Part shown: positions 41,743 through 49,833 of the stretch, piece after piece
Layout: each line of letters starts with the position of its first letter
Position numbering within the stretch: the first letter of the stretch is position 1
Source: Chloroherpetonaceae bacterium
GTDB taxonomy: Bacteria; Bacteroidota; Chlorobiia; Chlorobiales; Thermochlorobacteraceae
Length of the DNA: 64,000 nucleotides
Assembly: GCA_025055975.1 (NCBI GenBank)
Contig: JANWWM010000071.1
Span: forward strand, 1-64,000
Reading direction: 5' to 3'
Notes under the pieces: generated by a model
What the model saw: the letters and a program-made list of their open reading frames with translations, nothing else
Told to the model about the DNA's origin: nothing
The model's database searches: none
Program-made: the position numbers and the translations under genes

Positions 41743-42750
41743 TTGCGCAACGCCACCGCGCCTTCAACGGCATTTCCAGTCGACATTTCCGTCGTCGTTC
41801 CGCTCTACAACGAGGTCGAATCGCTCGCGGAACTTGCGGAGCAAATTTGCGACGCGATTCAAACGAGCAACCTGCGCGACCTTTTCGGGCGCGCGCCCAC
41901 TTTCGAAATCATCTTCGTCAACGATGGCTCGACCGACGGTTCGGACGCGGTCATCAAGGCGTTGATTGAAAAACGCCGCGAAATCAAGCTCATCTCGTTC
42001 CGACGCAACTACGGCAAGTCCGCAGGCTTGGACGCGGGCTTCAAAGCCGCGCAAGGAAAGTATGTCATCACGATGGACGCGGATTTGCAAGACAATCCCT
42101 ACGAAATCGAGCCGCTCATTCGCAAACTCGAAGAAGGCTACGACCTCGTGAGCGGCTGGAAGAAAAAGCGTTACGACCCCATCACGAAAACGCTTCCTTC
42201 AAAGCTTTTCAACTTCGTTACGGGCTTGCTCAGCGGCGTGCGCATTCACGACTTCAATTGCGGCTTGAAGGCGTATCGCAACGAGGTCGTCAAAACCGTT
42301 CAGGTTTATGGCGAAATGCATCGCTACATTCCCGTGTTGGCGAAGTGGAGCGGCTTTCGCGTCTCGGAAATCGTGGTGCGGCATCGCCCGCGCAAATACG
42401 GCGCGTCCAAGTTCGGCGCAAGCCGCTTCTTCAATGGCTTCTTGGATTTGCTCACGGTGATGTTCATCACGAAGTATATGAAGCGCCCGATGCACCTGTT
42501 CGGAACGCTTGGAATTTTCTGCTTTCTGTTGGGCTTCGTCATTGCGGCGCTTCTCACCTACGGCAAGTATGTCCGCGACGAGAGCGTCAGCAACCGACCG
42601 CTTCTTACGCTCGGCGTGCTCCTCATCATTCTTGGCGTTCAGTTTTTCTTGGGCGGCTTGCTTGGCGAGATGATTACGAAGAGTTACCTCCAAAACGAAA
42701 CCTATCTCATCAAAGAGACCGTGAATCTGGACGAGCGCGATCGGCTATGA
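41743..42750 (+). CDS. Family 2 glycosyltransferase with two C-terminal membrane helices
   Basis: A 335-aa GT-A glycosyltransferase of the polyprenyl-phosphate (DPM/GtrB/ArnC) type. It has the nucleotide-sugar fold ISVVVPLYNEVESL, FVNDGSTDGSDAV, the metal-binding DADLQDNP (residue about 105), CGLKAYRNEV, and HRPRKYGASKFG, then two membrane helices near residues 245-305. It probably transfers a sugar to undecaprenyl phosphate. The start is a TTG three bases after the nuclease gene, so the two are probably cotranscribed. The tail overlaps rsmB by 6 bases. Confidence 0.92.
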   Translation: MRNATAPSTAFPVDISVVVPLYNEVESLAELAEQICDAIQTSNLRDLFGRAPTFEIIFVNDGSTDGSDAVIKALIEKRREIKLISFRRNYGKSAGLDAGFKAAQGKYVITMDADLQDNPYEIEPLIRKLEEGYDLVSGWKKKRYDPITKTLPSKLFNFVTGLLSGVRIHDFNCGLKAYRNEVVKTVQVYGEMHRYIPVLAKWSGFRVSEIVVRHRPRKYGASKFGASRFFNGFLDLLTVMFITKYMKRPMHLFGTLGIFCFLLGFVIAALLTYGKYVRDESVSNRPLLTLGVLLIILGVQFFLGGLLGEMITKSYLQNETYLIKETVNLDERDRL

Positions 42751-44067
42751 CCTTCGCTCGAAGACGGCGGCGAAGAAGCCGTCGCAACCATCGCGGTGCG
42801 GAAAGAGTTTCAAGAACGTCTCGCCCTTCAATCGCTCGCGGAGCCGCGTCAAATCGGCGTTTATGCGAATTTCCTCGACGACTTGCGAGACGGGAACGAG
42901 CGAGAAGTTTTCGTTTCGTCGCAAAAAGTCTTCCGCTTGCGCTTCGTTTTCTTCGCGGAAAATCGAGCACGTGGCGTAGAGAAGCCTGCCGCTTGGTTTG
43001 AGCAAAGGCGCGTAGTCGTCCAAGATTTGCGCTTGAACTTTGGCGCGCGTCGATACGGCTTCGGGCGAAAGGCGGCGTTTGAGGTCGGGATTGCGTCGGA
43101 GCGTGCCGCTTCCCGTGCAGGGCGCGTCGATTAGAATGTAATCGACCTTGCCGCCAAACGCCGCCTTGAAGCGAGCGAGCTTTTCGTCGCCGTCCAACAG
43201 CTCGATGTTTTGAAGCCCCGCTCGTTTGATGCGCTCGCGGATGTTGCCGAAGCGTTTGGGATATTTTTCGTAGGCGTAGACTTTGCCCTTGTTTCGCATC
43301 AAGGTCGCAAGGTGAAGCGTTTTGCCGCCGCCGCCCGCGCACGCATCGAGCGCGACGCTTTTCGGCTTCGGATTGAGCAGGAGCGAAATGATTTGACTGC
43401 CCTCGTCTTGAATTTCGCACAAGCCTTGTTTGAAGGCTTCGGTTTGAAAAATGCGACGTCGTCCGTCGCAGAGAAGCGCGTCGGGCGAAAGTTCGCCGAA
43501 GGTCGTGGCGACGTTCTCGGCGGCGAGTTTTTCTCGAAGCTCGTCGCGCGAGACGCGCAAGGCGTTGGCGCGCAAAGCAAGAGGCGCTTCTTGGTTGAGC
43601 GACGCGAGGAGTCGTTCAAGTTCGGCTTCGTCGAACTGCTCGCGCAATTTCCGCGTCGCCCATTCGGGAAAGGAATGCTTGCGCGCAAGGTCGGTTTCGT
43701 TTTCGCGTTCCGCGAGAAAGCGCGCTCTCCACCGCGCAAGGGTTTCGATCGAAACGCTCGTCAGCTCGCTGGTTGGAGCGAGAATGTCGTCGCCGTTTTT
43801 TCGCGCGAGCGAGAAAAACATCGTGAGCGCATGCGACAGCTCGCCAGAAGCCGAAAGGCTTGAAAGCCGCTCGTGGATGAAGGCTTCGATCGCAAGGTCT
43901 TGGCGGAGCGCGTCGTATACGGCTTGGCTAATGAACCGTCGGTCGTTCGAGCCGAGATATTTTCGGGCGCGGAAGTAGTCGGAGAGCGTCGCGTCGGCGG
44001 GTCGGCGGTCGGCGCGAATGGCGGCGTAGGCTTCGACGCTGTGCGACAAAAGGGATTTGAGCGTCAT
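42745..44067 (-). CDS. rsmB: 16S rRNA m5C967 methyltransferase
   Basis: RsmB methylates C967 of 16S rRNA. The 440-aa protein has an N-terminal NusB-like domain (residues 1-135) and the Rossmann methyltransferase domain with LDACAGGGGKTLHLATLM. The catalytic cysteines are in DAPCTGSGTLRRNP and YATCSIFREENE. Length and order are normal. The ATG at 44067 matches the family start; the frame is open to 44148. Confidence 0.92.
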   Translation of the reverse strand: MTLKSLLSHSVEAYAAIRADRRPADATLSDYFRARKYLGSNDRRFISQAVYDALRQDLAIEAFIHERLSSLSASGELSHALTMFFSLARKNGDDILAPTSELTSVSIETLARWRARFLAERENETDLARKHSFPEWATRKLREQFDEAELERLLASLNQEAPLALRANALRVSRDELREKLAAENVATTFGELSPDALLCDGRRRIFQTEAFKQGLCEIQDEGSQIISLLLNPKPKSVALDACAGGGGKTLHLATLMRNKGKVYAYEKYPKRFGNIRERIKRAGLQNIELLDGDEKLARFKAAFGGKVDYILIDAPCTGSGTLRRNPDLKRRLSPEAVSTRAKVQAQILDDYAPLLKPSGRLLYATCSIFREENEAQAEDFLRRNENFSLVPVSQVVEEIRINADLTRLRERLKGETFLKLFPHRDGCDGFFAAVFERRS

Positions 44068-44111
44068 TCGGCTTTTGGCGTTGAAAGGCGCGAAGATAAG
44101 AGGCTCGAAAC

Positions 44112-44133
44112 AAAAAGTCGCCCAATAGGCGAC
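44112..44133 (-). terminator. Terminator after the cold-shock gene
   Basis: On the minus strand GTCGCC, a 5-base loop and GGCGAC (44117-44133) are followed by TTTTT (A-run 44112-44116). It lies between the csp stop at 44195 and the rsmB start. Confidence 0.75.
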
Positions 44134-44194
44134 CCTTCCCGATTTCATCGGTCTCCGTGACCTGCGCGAGCGACGCGGCGCTCAACCCGCGACG

Positions 44195-44452
44195 CTACCT
44201 TGACGGCGGCGAAGCCCGCATGGCGTCGTCTTTCAACGGCGTCAATTGCTTGACGTTCTGCGCTTGCAATCCCTTGCTGGTGGAGATCATATCGAACTCT
44301 ACGGGCGCGCCCTGATCGAGCATCTTATACTTTCGATCAGAGTTAATCGCCGAGTAGTGCACGAAGATGTCTTCTCCGCCGTTGGGATTCAAGATGAAGC
44401 CATAGCCCTTCTTGCCGTCAAACCACTTGACTTGACTCCTGTGAGCTGGCAT
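44195..44452 (-). CDS. Cold-shock (CspA-type) protein
   Basis: An 85-aa single-stranded nucleic-acid binding protein. It has the RNP1-like motif KKGYGFI and RNP2-like DIFVHYSAI in the order VKWFDGKKGYGFILNPNG, EDIFVHYSAI, VEFDMISTSKGLQAQNVKQL. It is slightly longer than CspA owing to a 15-residue tail. A good Shine-Dalgarno (AAAGGAG) lies 10 bases before the ATG. Such proteins act as RNA chaperones. A perfect TTGACA is present about 110 bases upstream on the minus strand, which would leave a long leader; no -10 box is clear. Confidence 0.93.
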   Translation of the reverse strand: MPAHRSQVKWFDGKKGYGFILNPNGGEDIFVHYSAINSDRKYKMLDQGAPVEFDMISTSKGLQAQNVKQLTPLKDDAMRASPPSR

Positions 44453-44728
44453 TTTTGGAAAAACTCCTTTCGTTTAAGGCTTCTAAAAGTTGTCTTGCAG
44501 CCGTAAGACCATTGAACGCCTTTACTACATCTTTCGGGCTACTTTTTCTCGCTGTCAATATAGACGCGCAACCGCAACGCGCAAGACGTTTTGCGCAATG
44601 AGCAAAGACGATAAAGCCGTTTCGACGAGAAGGGGGATTGAATGGCGCGTTTTAGAATAAATCAAGCAAGGCGAAGACTTGTTTTCGTCGAGGCGTCGCA
44701 ACGTCGCGCCGAAACGACTTCAAGACGA
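44453..44728. other. 276-bp region upstream of csp: leader and promoter
   Basis: No gene seen. It should carry the csp promoter and untranslated leader (minus strand) and the 3' end of the FadL gene transcript. A minus-strand TTGACA lies near 44556-44561. Cold-shock leaders often fold as thermosensors, but I found no clear conserved structure by eye. Confidence 0.4.
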
Positions 44729-46195
44729 TTAGAAGCGGAAACTCGTCGTGATTACGACGCTATTGGTCGTAACCGCTTCGCGCACTTGCGCCGAGCCTGA
44801 ATACAGACTGCCGAAGACGCTTTGCGTGGTTCGCGCGAAGGCGACATCGATGTTGAGGGTTTTGCGAAGCAGAATGCCCGCGCCGAGAGAAACGATTTTG
44901 CGAGCGTCGTCGGTCGTGGTGCGTTGCGTTCGGGCGGCGTCGCGGTATTTGAGGGGCGACATTTGGTAAGCGTATCCCGCGCGAAGTCGAATCGGCAGGA
45001 AAACGGAGCGCAGTTCCGCGCCCAGCGCGTAGTCGATGGTTTGTTGAAAATCGGTTTTGAAGACGCGATTGAGGTCGGCGAAACTTTCGCCGTCGGCGCG
45101 AAATTCCAACTGCGTCCAATCCGTGAAGGTCGCTTGCGCCGAAAGGGTGAAGTTTGGCTCTTCCAAACTCGCGCCGCCCGAAAAAACGAAAGGCGTTCTC
45201 AGCCGATACTCGAAGCGGTTCGAGGGCAACTTGTCCGAAAACGAAAGCGGTTGATTGGGCGCGGGCGCAACCTTGAAGCGCGACGAAAGCGTTTGCGTCG
45301 AAAGTTCGTCGAAGTTGAGCGTCGCGGGCGTTTCGACCGCCAAGCCCAAGCGAAAATGCTCGTCGAGCGCATACATCAGCGAGGCTTTGAGACTCCACCC
45401 CGAAAACTCCGACTCGATCGATTCTTCGAGCGCGAGCGATTGAAATTTTTGATAGCGATTTTGCGAATCGCTTTCGCGGTAGGTTCGAGAATACGAATAG
45501 TTGCCCGTTATGACGTTGAGCGCGCCGCCCGCGAAGAGCGCGGGCGCGACCTCCACCGACGCGGCTACCGAAAATTGATTTTTTCCGCCGTCCTCGAAGA
45601 GTTCCGAGGTCTGAAGCACGTTGCCGCGAATCGGATTGACGTAAATTCCCGCCGAATCGTTGAGCAGAAACTGCTCCCAAGCGTAAGCGGCAAGGTCGTC
45701 CAAGTAGATGTTGCCGTTGCTATCGAAGCGCGGGCGCGAGTTTGCCGCCAGTCCGTCCAAAATGCTTTGCGCGGGGTTGAACGCGCTGACGTTTTGCGCC
45801 GCCGAAAAGTTCGCCTGTCGCTGAAAGCCAAACCCCATCACGAAACTGCCTTGATAGGTCGGAAATGGCATCACGAAGCCAATGGATTGCAACGCGGTTC
45901 GGCTGTTCGTCGCGCGTTGCGTTGCGTTCAAATACGAAGCGTCGCTGTTGAATTGAAAGAAGTCGAATCCGAGATTGAACTCCATTCGCTTGATTTGACC
46001 AAGCCCTGCGGGATTGTAGAAGATGGCGGAATAATCGTTTGCGACGCCCGTATATGCGCCGCCCATTCCGAGCGCGCGCGCTCCAACGCCAAGCCCTTGT
46101 TGGCTGAATCGAATCGCGTCGAGTTCGTTTTGAGCGCGGGTCGCGGCAGACGCGAACAAGCAAAGAGCGAGCAGAAACGTTCGATGCGGTTTCAT
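44729..46195 (-). CDS. FadL/OmpP1/TodX family outer-membrane barrel
   Basis: A 488-aa outer-membrane protein with a signal peptide (to about residue 21) and the FadL-like start GLGVGARALGMGGAYTGVANDYSAIFYNPAGL, followed by alternating beta strands and a C-terminal aromatic VVITTSFRF, the usual barrel-targeting end. FadL-type channels carry hydrophobic compounds across the outer membrane. It is the third gene of a minus-strand operon with two lipoproteins; the gap to the one before is 45 bases. Confidence 0.88.
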   Translation of the reverse strand: MKPHRTFLLALCLFASAATRAQNELDAIRFSQQGLGVGARALGMGGAYTGVANDYSAIFYNPAGLGQIKRMEFNLGFDFFQFNSDASYLNATQRATNSRTALQSIGFVMPFPTYQGSFVMGFGFQRQANFSAAQNVSAFNPAQSILDGLAANSRPRFDSNGNIYLDDLAAYAWEQFLLNDSAGIYVNPIRGNVLQTSELFEDGGKNQFSVAASVEVAPALFAGGALNVITGNYSYSRTYRESDSQNRYQKFQSLALEESIESEFSGWSLKASLMYALDEHFRLGLAVETPATLNFDELSTQTLSSRFKVAPAPNQPLSFSDKLPSNRFEYRLRTPFVFSGGASLEEPNFTLSAQATFTDWTQLEFRADGESFADLNRVFKTDFQQTIDYALGAELRSVFLPIRLRAGYAYQMSPLKYRDAARTQRTTTDDARKIVSLGAGILLRKTLNIDVAFARTTQSVFGSLYSGSAQVREAVTTNSVVITTSFRF

Positions 46196-46240
46196 TTCAG
46201 GATTTGAGCGAGTTGCGAGATTCTTTTCGTCGAGCGTCGC

Positions 46241-46915
46241 TTATCGGATTCGTCCGCTCTCGCGTTTTTCGGGTTGCGCCTTCGTTCCATCGCTCTGACG
46301 GCGCGTCGGTTCGGTCGTCGGACTATGCTCCGTCGATCGTCGGCGAGCGGTGTTTTCGTCTCCCGAATTCGAGTTGGTCGTGGCGTTTGGATTCGATGTG
46401 GCTGACGCGGCGGGCGCATTCGGCGCGGAAGCGGGCGCGGAGATTGTTGCCGAAGGCATCGCTGGCGATGACAAGCGCAAGCGTCCCGAACCGCGTCGGT
46501 AACTATGTCGGCGTCGGCGCGCGTCGCTCATCGGCTCGTCTTCCGCAATCGGCGTTGCCGCGTAGAAGCCCGACCTCACGACATAGCCATCATACCACCA
46601 CGGATAGAAATAGTAAAAGCCAAACTCGCTTTCGGCATAATTCTCGTAGCCGCGCAGTTCCGCGCCCGCGAAAGAATCCGAGCGGAGCAAGTTCAATTTG
46701 TCCAAACTCGTTTTGTTCTTGACGGCTTTGTTATAGACGAGGTATTTGTCGGTCAGATTGTCGTGGCAACTGCCGCACTTCGAGACGAGCGAAACTTCCT
46801 CCATTATGAACTTTTTGGTATCGGGGTCTAAAACCTCGACTTCGGGGTGCGTCATTTTGGTAAAGCCACAGCCCGCGACCAATGGAAGCAGGCAAAGAAG
46901 AAACGCGCGAGTCAT
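46241..46915 (-). CDS. Lipoprotein with a single CxxCH heme-type motif
   Basis: A 224-aa lipoprotein with signal peptide and lipobox MTRAFLLCLLPLVAGC. The motif SKCGSCHDNL, at residues about 45-54, could bind one c-type heme. Then comes a tyrosine-rich stretch (FGFYYFYPWWYDGYVV), and the last 90 residues are low complexity (Ser, Thr, Asn, Pro, Arg). No cytochrome fold is recognised beyond the motif. It sits 12 bases after the Trp-rich lipoprotein gene, so they probably work together. Confidence 0.72.
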   Translation of the reverse strand: MTRAFLLCLLPLVAGCGFTKMTHPEVEVLDPDTKKFIMEEVSLVSKCGSCHDNLTDKYLVYNKAVKNKTSLDKLNLLRSDSFAGAELRGYENYAESEFGFYYFYPWWYDGYVVRSGFYAATPIAEDEPMSDARRRRHSYRRGSGRLRLSSPAMPSATISAPASAPNAPAASATSNPNATTNSNSGDENTARRRSTEHSPTTEPTRRQSDGTKAQPEKRESGRIR

Positions 46916-46927
46916 TTTGAGAATCGT

Positions 46928-47710
46928 TTATCGTTGCCTTCGCCCCACCGAACCTGACGAGGAAGACGCGCCGCCCCCTGAACGCGAGGGCGCGGACGAC
47001 GAGGAAGATCCGCGCGACGCGGGCGGCGAATACGAACCGCCGCTCGATTGCCGACGTGGCGCGCCGTAACCGCTTCGAGAATCGCTCGTCGCGCTCCCGC
47101 GAGTCGTCCCTCGCGTCTCGGTCGAGCTTGTGCGACGATTTGCGTCGGATTTGAACGCATCGATCGCGCCGTCGCTTCGTTGCCTGCGCGATGGAGAAAT
47201 CGTTGCGCCCGACGACGTTCCCGACGCGCCGCCGTATCGCGTCGAGGAACTTGTCGGAACGCTCGTTTCCAAAGCGCCGCTTCGCGTTCTGCCAATGCCG
47301 ATTCGGCGCGTCCCGATTGGCTCGGTTGAAACGACGACTCCGCCGTTCCAACCCGGCGGATAGCCCCACCACCAACGCCAGTCAGGTCGCCACCACGCCC
47401 AGTAAGGCGGGGGCGCGATGATGGGCGAATACCACCAAAGCGGATAATCCCAGAACGGATCCCACCACCAAATCGCGCCGTAACCGTAAATCATCGGGCG
47501 CAGGAAGCGATAGTAGTATGCGTCGTAGTAGTTGTTGATGATGATGTCGCCACCATTCGTCGCCGTTTCTCCGGAGTCGCGCTCCGTCGATTCGTAGAAT
47601 TCCGCAGTGGATGTTGACGGCGAGAATTGCGTGTAACAGCCCGAAGCCAACGCCGCAAACGCAAACGCCGTCAGCATCAACGCCGACGCGCTCAACGCTC
47701 GTTTCATCAT
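46928..47710 (-). CDS. Tryptophan/tyrosine-rich lipoprotein
   Basis: A 260-aa lipoprotein with lipobox LASGC. Residues 45-115 are remarkable for aromatic density (INNYYDAYYYRFLRP, IWWWDPFWDYPLWWYSP, YWAWWRPDWRWWWGYPPGW). The rest to the C-terminus is low complexity, rich in Ser, Arg, Gly and Thr. An upstream GAGG supports the first of two adjacent Mets, at 47710. I recognise no family. The aromatic block might pack against membrane or carbohydrate; this is speculation. Confidence 0.7.
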   Translation of the reverse strand: MMKRALSASALMLTAFAFAALASGCYTQFSPSTSTAEFYESTERDSGETATNGGDIIINNYYDAYYYRFLRPMIYGYGAIWWWDPFWDYPLWWYSPIIAPPPYWAWWRPDWRWWWGYPPGWNGGVVVSTEPIGTRRIGIGRTRSGALETSVPTSSSTRYGGASGTSSGATISPSRRQRSDGAIDAFKSDANRRTSSTETRGTTRGSATSDSRSGYGAPRRQSSGGSYSPPASRGSSSSSAPSRSGGGASSSSGSVGRRQR

Positions 47711-47991
47711 TTCCCACCTCGCTTGACGGTTTGAAATTCTCAAAAAGGACGCGACGCGAAAAGCCTCTGATTTTGCCCCGCTCGCTTTTTAACGCAAAAA
47801 TTTGCGAATGGTTCAATATACGATTCAAAGCCCCTCTCGTTTGAAAGCCCATTTTGATATCTTGCGCTTTCAACGTTGCGACGACAACGCGCGTCATCGG
47901 AGCGAAAACGGTTTGCTATTCCAAGCGTTTTTGCGTCGTTTCGAAGGTTCGCTTGTCATTCCGACTTTGACGTTTTCGTTCCGCAACGTGC

Positions 47992-48104
47992 GTCATTCCG
48001 AGCGCAAGCGAGGAATCCACAAGCGCTGCGATTGCGGTTGCCAATTGCGATTGAACGTTGCTTTTCTGAATGCGGATTCTTCTCTTCGCTCCGTTCAGAA
48101 TGAC
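47992..48104. repeat. Dispersed repeat with inverted arms (copy A)
   Basis: The left arm begins GTCATTCCGAGCGCAAGCGA (47992) and runs to GGAATCCAC. The right arm, GGATTCTTCTCTTCGCTCCG followed by TTCAGAATGAC, ends at 48104 and is its imperfect reverse complement. The core of about 50 bases contains TTGCCAATTGCGATTGAA. Arms that pair with the conserved end outside resemble a small non-autonomous (MITE-like) element, although no target duplication was verified. Confidence 0.65.
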
Positions 48105-48148
48105 AGGGATGAACTTTCGCGTCGTTCAGAATGACGACAAACATCGTT

Positions 48149-48247
48149 GTCATTCCGAGCGCAGCGAGGAATCCACGAAGGATTGCCAATTGCGAATCAA
48201 TGCGCTTGTTTCTCTGAAAGCGGATTCTTTGCGTCGTTCGGAACGAC
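48149..48247. repeat. Dispersed repeat with inverted arms (copy B)
   Basis: It starts GTCATTCCGAGCGCAGCGAG at 48149, has a core with TTGCCAATTGCGAATCAA, and ends with GCGGATTCTTTGC and CGTTCGGAACGAC at 48247. It shares both arms and the core with copy A, in the same orientation, 45 bases away. Its right arm is more decayed. Confidence 0.6.
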
Positions 48248-48328
48248 GCGCGAGTCGATTCGCTCGTCTGCGTCCGAGATTGTTCGGACGCGACGTCATC
48301 GCTTCAACGCAAGCCCATTCATTCTGCG

Positions 48329-49744
48329 ATGCGTCAGAAAGGACAAACGATTACGGCGACCATTTCCGACGTCGGCGACGGGGACAAATGCTACGCCAAA
48401 CTCTCCGACGGGATGAGCGCGTTCATTCGCGGCGCGCTGGCGATTGGCGACACGGTCGAAGCCACGATTCGCAAAACGAAAAGCTCCTACATTGAAGCCG
48501 ACTTTGCGAAACTGCTCTCCCCTTCTCCCTTGCGCGTCGAGCCAAGATGCGAGGTTTTCGGCGTCTGCGGCGGATGCAAGTGGCAACATTTGAACTACGA
48601 CGCGCAACTCCAACAAAAAAACAAACAAGTTCTCGACGCGCTTGCACGCATTGGAGGTTTCCGCGACGTTCAACTGCTCCAACCCATCGGCGCGACGCGG
48701 CTTTATCACTATCGCAACAAGGTTGATTTTTCGCTTTCCAATCGCCGCTACCTCCTGCCGAGCGAACTTGACGCGCCGCAAAAGCCAATGAACTTCGCGC
48801 TTGGATTTCACGCTCCTGAACGCTACGACAAAGTGATTGACATCGAGCGTTGCCACATCGCGCCCGAAGAAGCCAACGTCGCGCTCCAAGTCGTTAGAGC
48901 CTTCGCGCTCACGCGCGGTCTCTCGATTTACGACGCGGATAGGCACGACGGCTTTTTGCGAAATCTCGTCGCGCGAAAAGCCTTCCGAACCAACGAAACG
49001 ATGGTCAATCTCGTAACGAGTTGGCACGATAGAGATTTGATGAACGCGCTTCTCGCGGAACTTCAATCCGCGCTTGGCGAGCGGCTCACGACCTTCGTCA
49101 ACAACGTTTCCACGAAGAAAAACACGGTCGCTTTTGGCGAGGAAGAGTTCGTCGTTTTCGGCAAGGGCTTCATCACGGAGCGGCTTGGCGGCTATTCGTT
49201 CAACATTTCGGCGAACTCGTTTTTTCAGACAAACACCGAGCAAGCCGAGCGACTCTACGACGTCGCCTTGTCGTTTGCGCAACTTTCGGGACGCGAGACG
49301 GTCTATGACCTCTACTGCGGCACGGGGTCGATTTCGATTTTCGTCTCGCGCCACTGCCAAAAAGTTCTCGGCATCGAGCTTGTCGAGAGCGCGGTGCGCG
49401 ACGCGGAAGCGAACGCCAAACAAAACGGCGCGACAAACTGCGCCTTCAAGCAGTTGGACTTGATGCGCTTCGAGACGATTCGCCCCGAACTTGAACGCTT
49501 TGGCTTGCCCGACGTCGTCATTACCGACCCGCCCCGCGCGGGAATGCACCCGAAAGCCGTTCAAACTTTGCTCGCGCTCGCGCCAAAGCGCATCGTATAC
49601 GTGAGTTGCAATCCCGCAAGCCTTGCGCGAGACGGCAAACTTTTCTGCGCGAGCGGAAAGTATCGTCTCGTCAAGGCGCAAGCCGTCGATATGTTTCCGC
49701 ACACGAATCACATTGAGAGCGTCGCGCTCTTTGAAACGACATAG
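48329..49744 (+). CDS. rlmD: 23S rRNA m5U1939 methyltransferase (RlmD/RumA family)
   Basis: A 471-aa tRNA/rRNA m5U methyltransferase. An N-terminal TRAM domain (residues 1-60) is followed by an iron-sulfur cysteine set in CEVFGVCGGCKWQH with a later Cys near ERCHI. The C-terminal SAM domain has YDLYCGTGSISIF and ends with TDPPRAGMHPKAV, the catalytic Cys in YVSCNPASLARD, and DMFPHTNHIESV. The usual family assignment is U1939 of 23S rRNA (RlmD). Members of this family sometimes modify other sites, so the exact position is not certain. Confidence 0.92.
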   Translation: MRQKGQTITATISDVGDGDKCYAKLSDGMSAFIRGALAIGDTVEATIRKTKSSYIEADFAKLLSPSPLRVEPRCEVFGVCGGCKWQHLNYDAQLQQKNKQVLDALARIGGFRDVQLLQPIGATRLYHYRNKVDFSLSNRRYLLPSELDAPQKPMNFALGFHAPERYDKVIDIERCHIAPEEANVALQVVRAFALTRGLSIYDADRHDGFLRNLVARKAFRTNETMVNLVTSWHDRDLMNALLAELQSALGERLTTFVNNVSTKKNTVAFGEEEFVVFGKGFITERLGGYSFNISANSFFQTNTEQAERLYDVALSFAQLSGRETVYDLYCGTGSISIFVSRHCQKVLGIELVESAVRDAEANAKQNGATNCAFKQLDLMRFETIRPELERFGLPDVVITDPPRAGMHPKAVQTLLALAPKRIVYVSCNPASLARDGKLFCASGKYRLVKAQAVDMFPHTNHIESVALFETT

Positions 49745-49833
49745 CCGCGCCGACGTCGTCGCTCGCAAAAACGTCTGACGAAAAAATCGTATATCGCAAC
49801 CGTTCGCAATCGCCAAACGCCGCTCGCAACGCT

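Larger units (their letters stand above)
47711..48328. other. 618-bp repeat island without genes
   Basis: Apart from the two repeat elements listed separately, short pieces of the same element occur (for example CGTTCAGAATGAC near 48122-48135). The short frames here translate to the arginine/serine-rich peptides typical of these repeats and are not genes. The region should also hold the promoters for rlmD and for the Trp-rich lipoprotein operon, though no consensus is clear. Confidence 0.55.

Noticed and set aside
47992-48247. Repeats that at first sight suggested a CRISPR array.
   Set aside because: There are only two copies of about 100 bases with inverted arms, no regular 28-37-base repeats and no cas genes.
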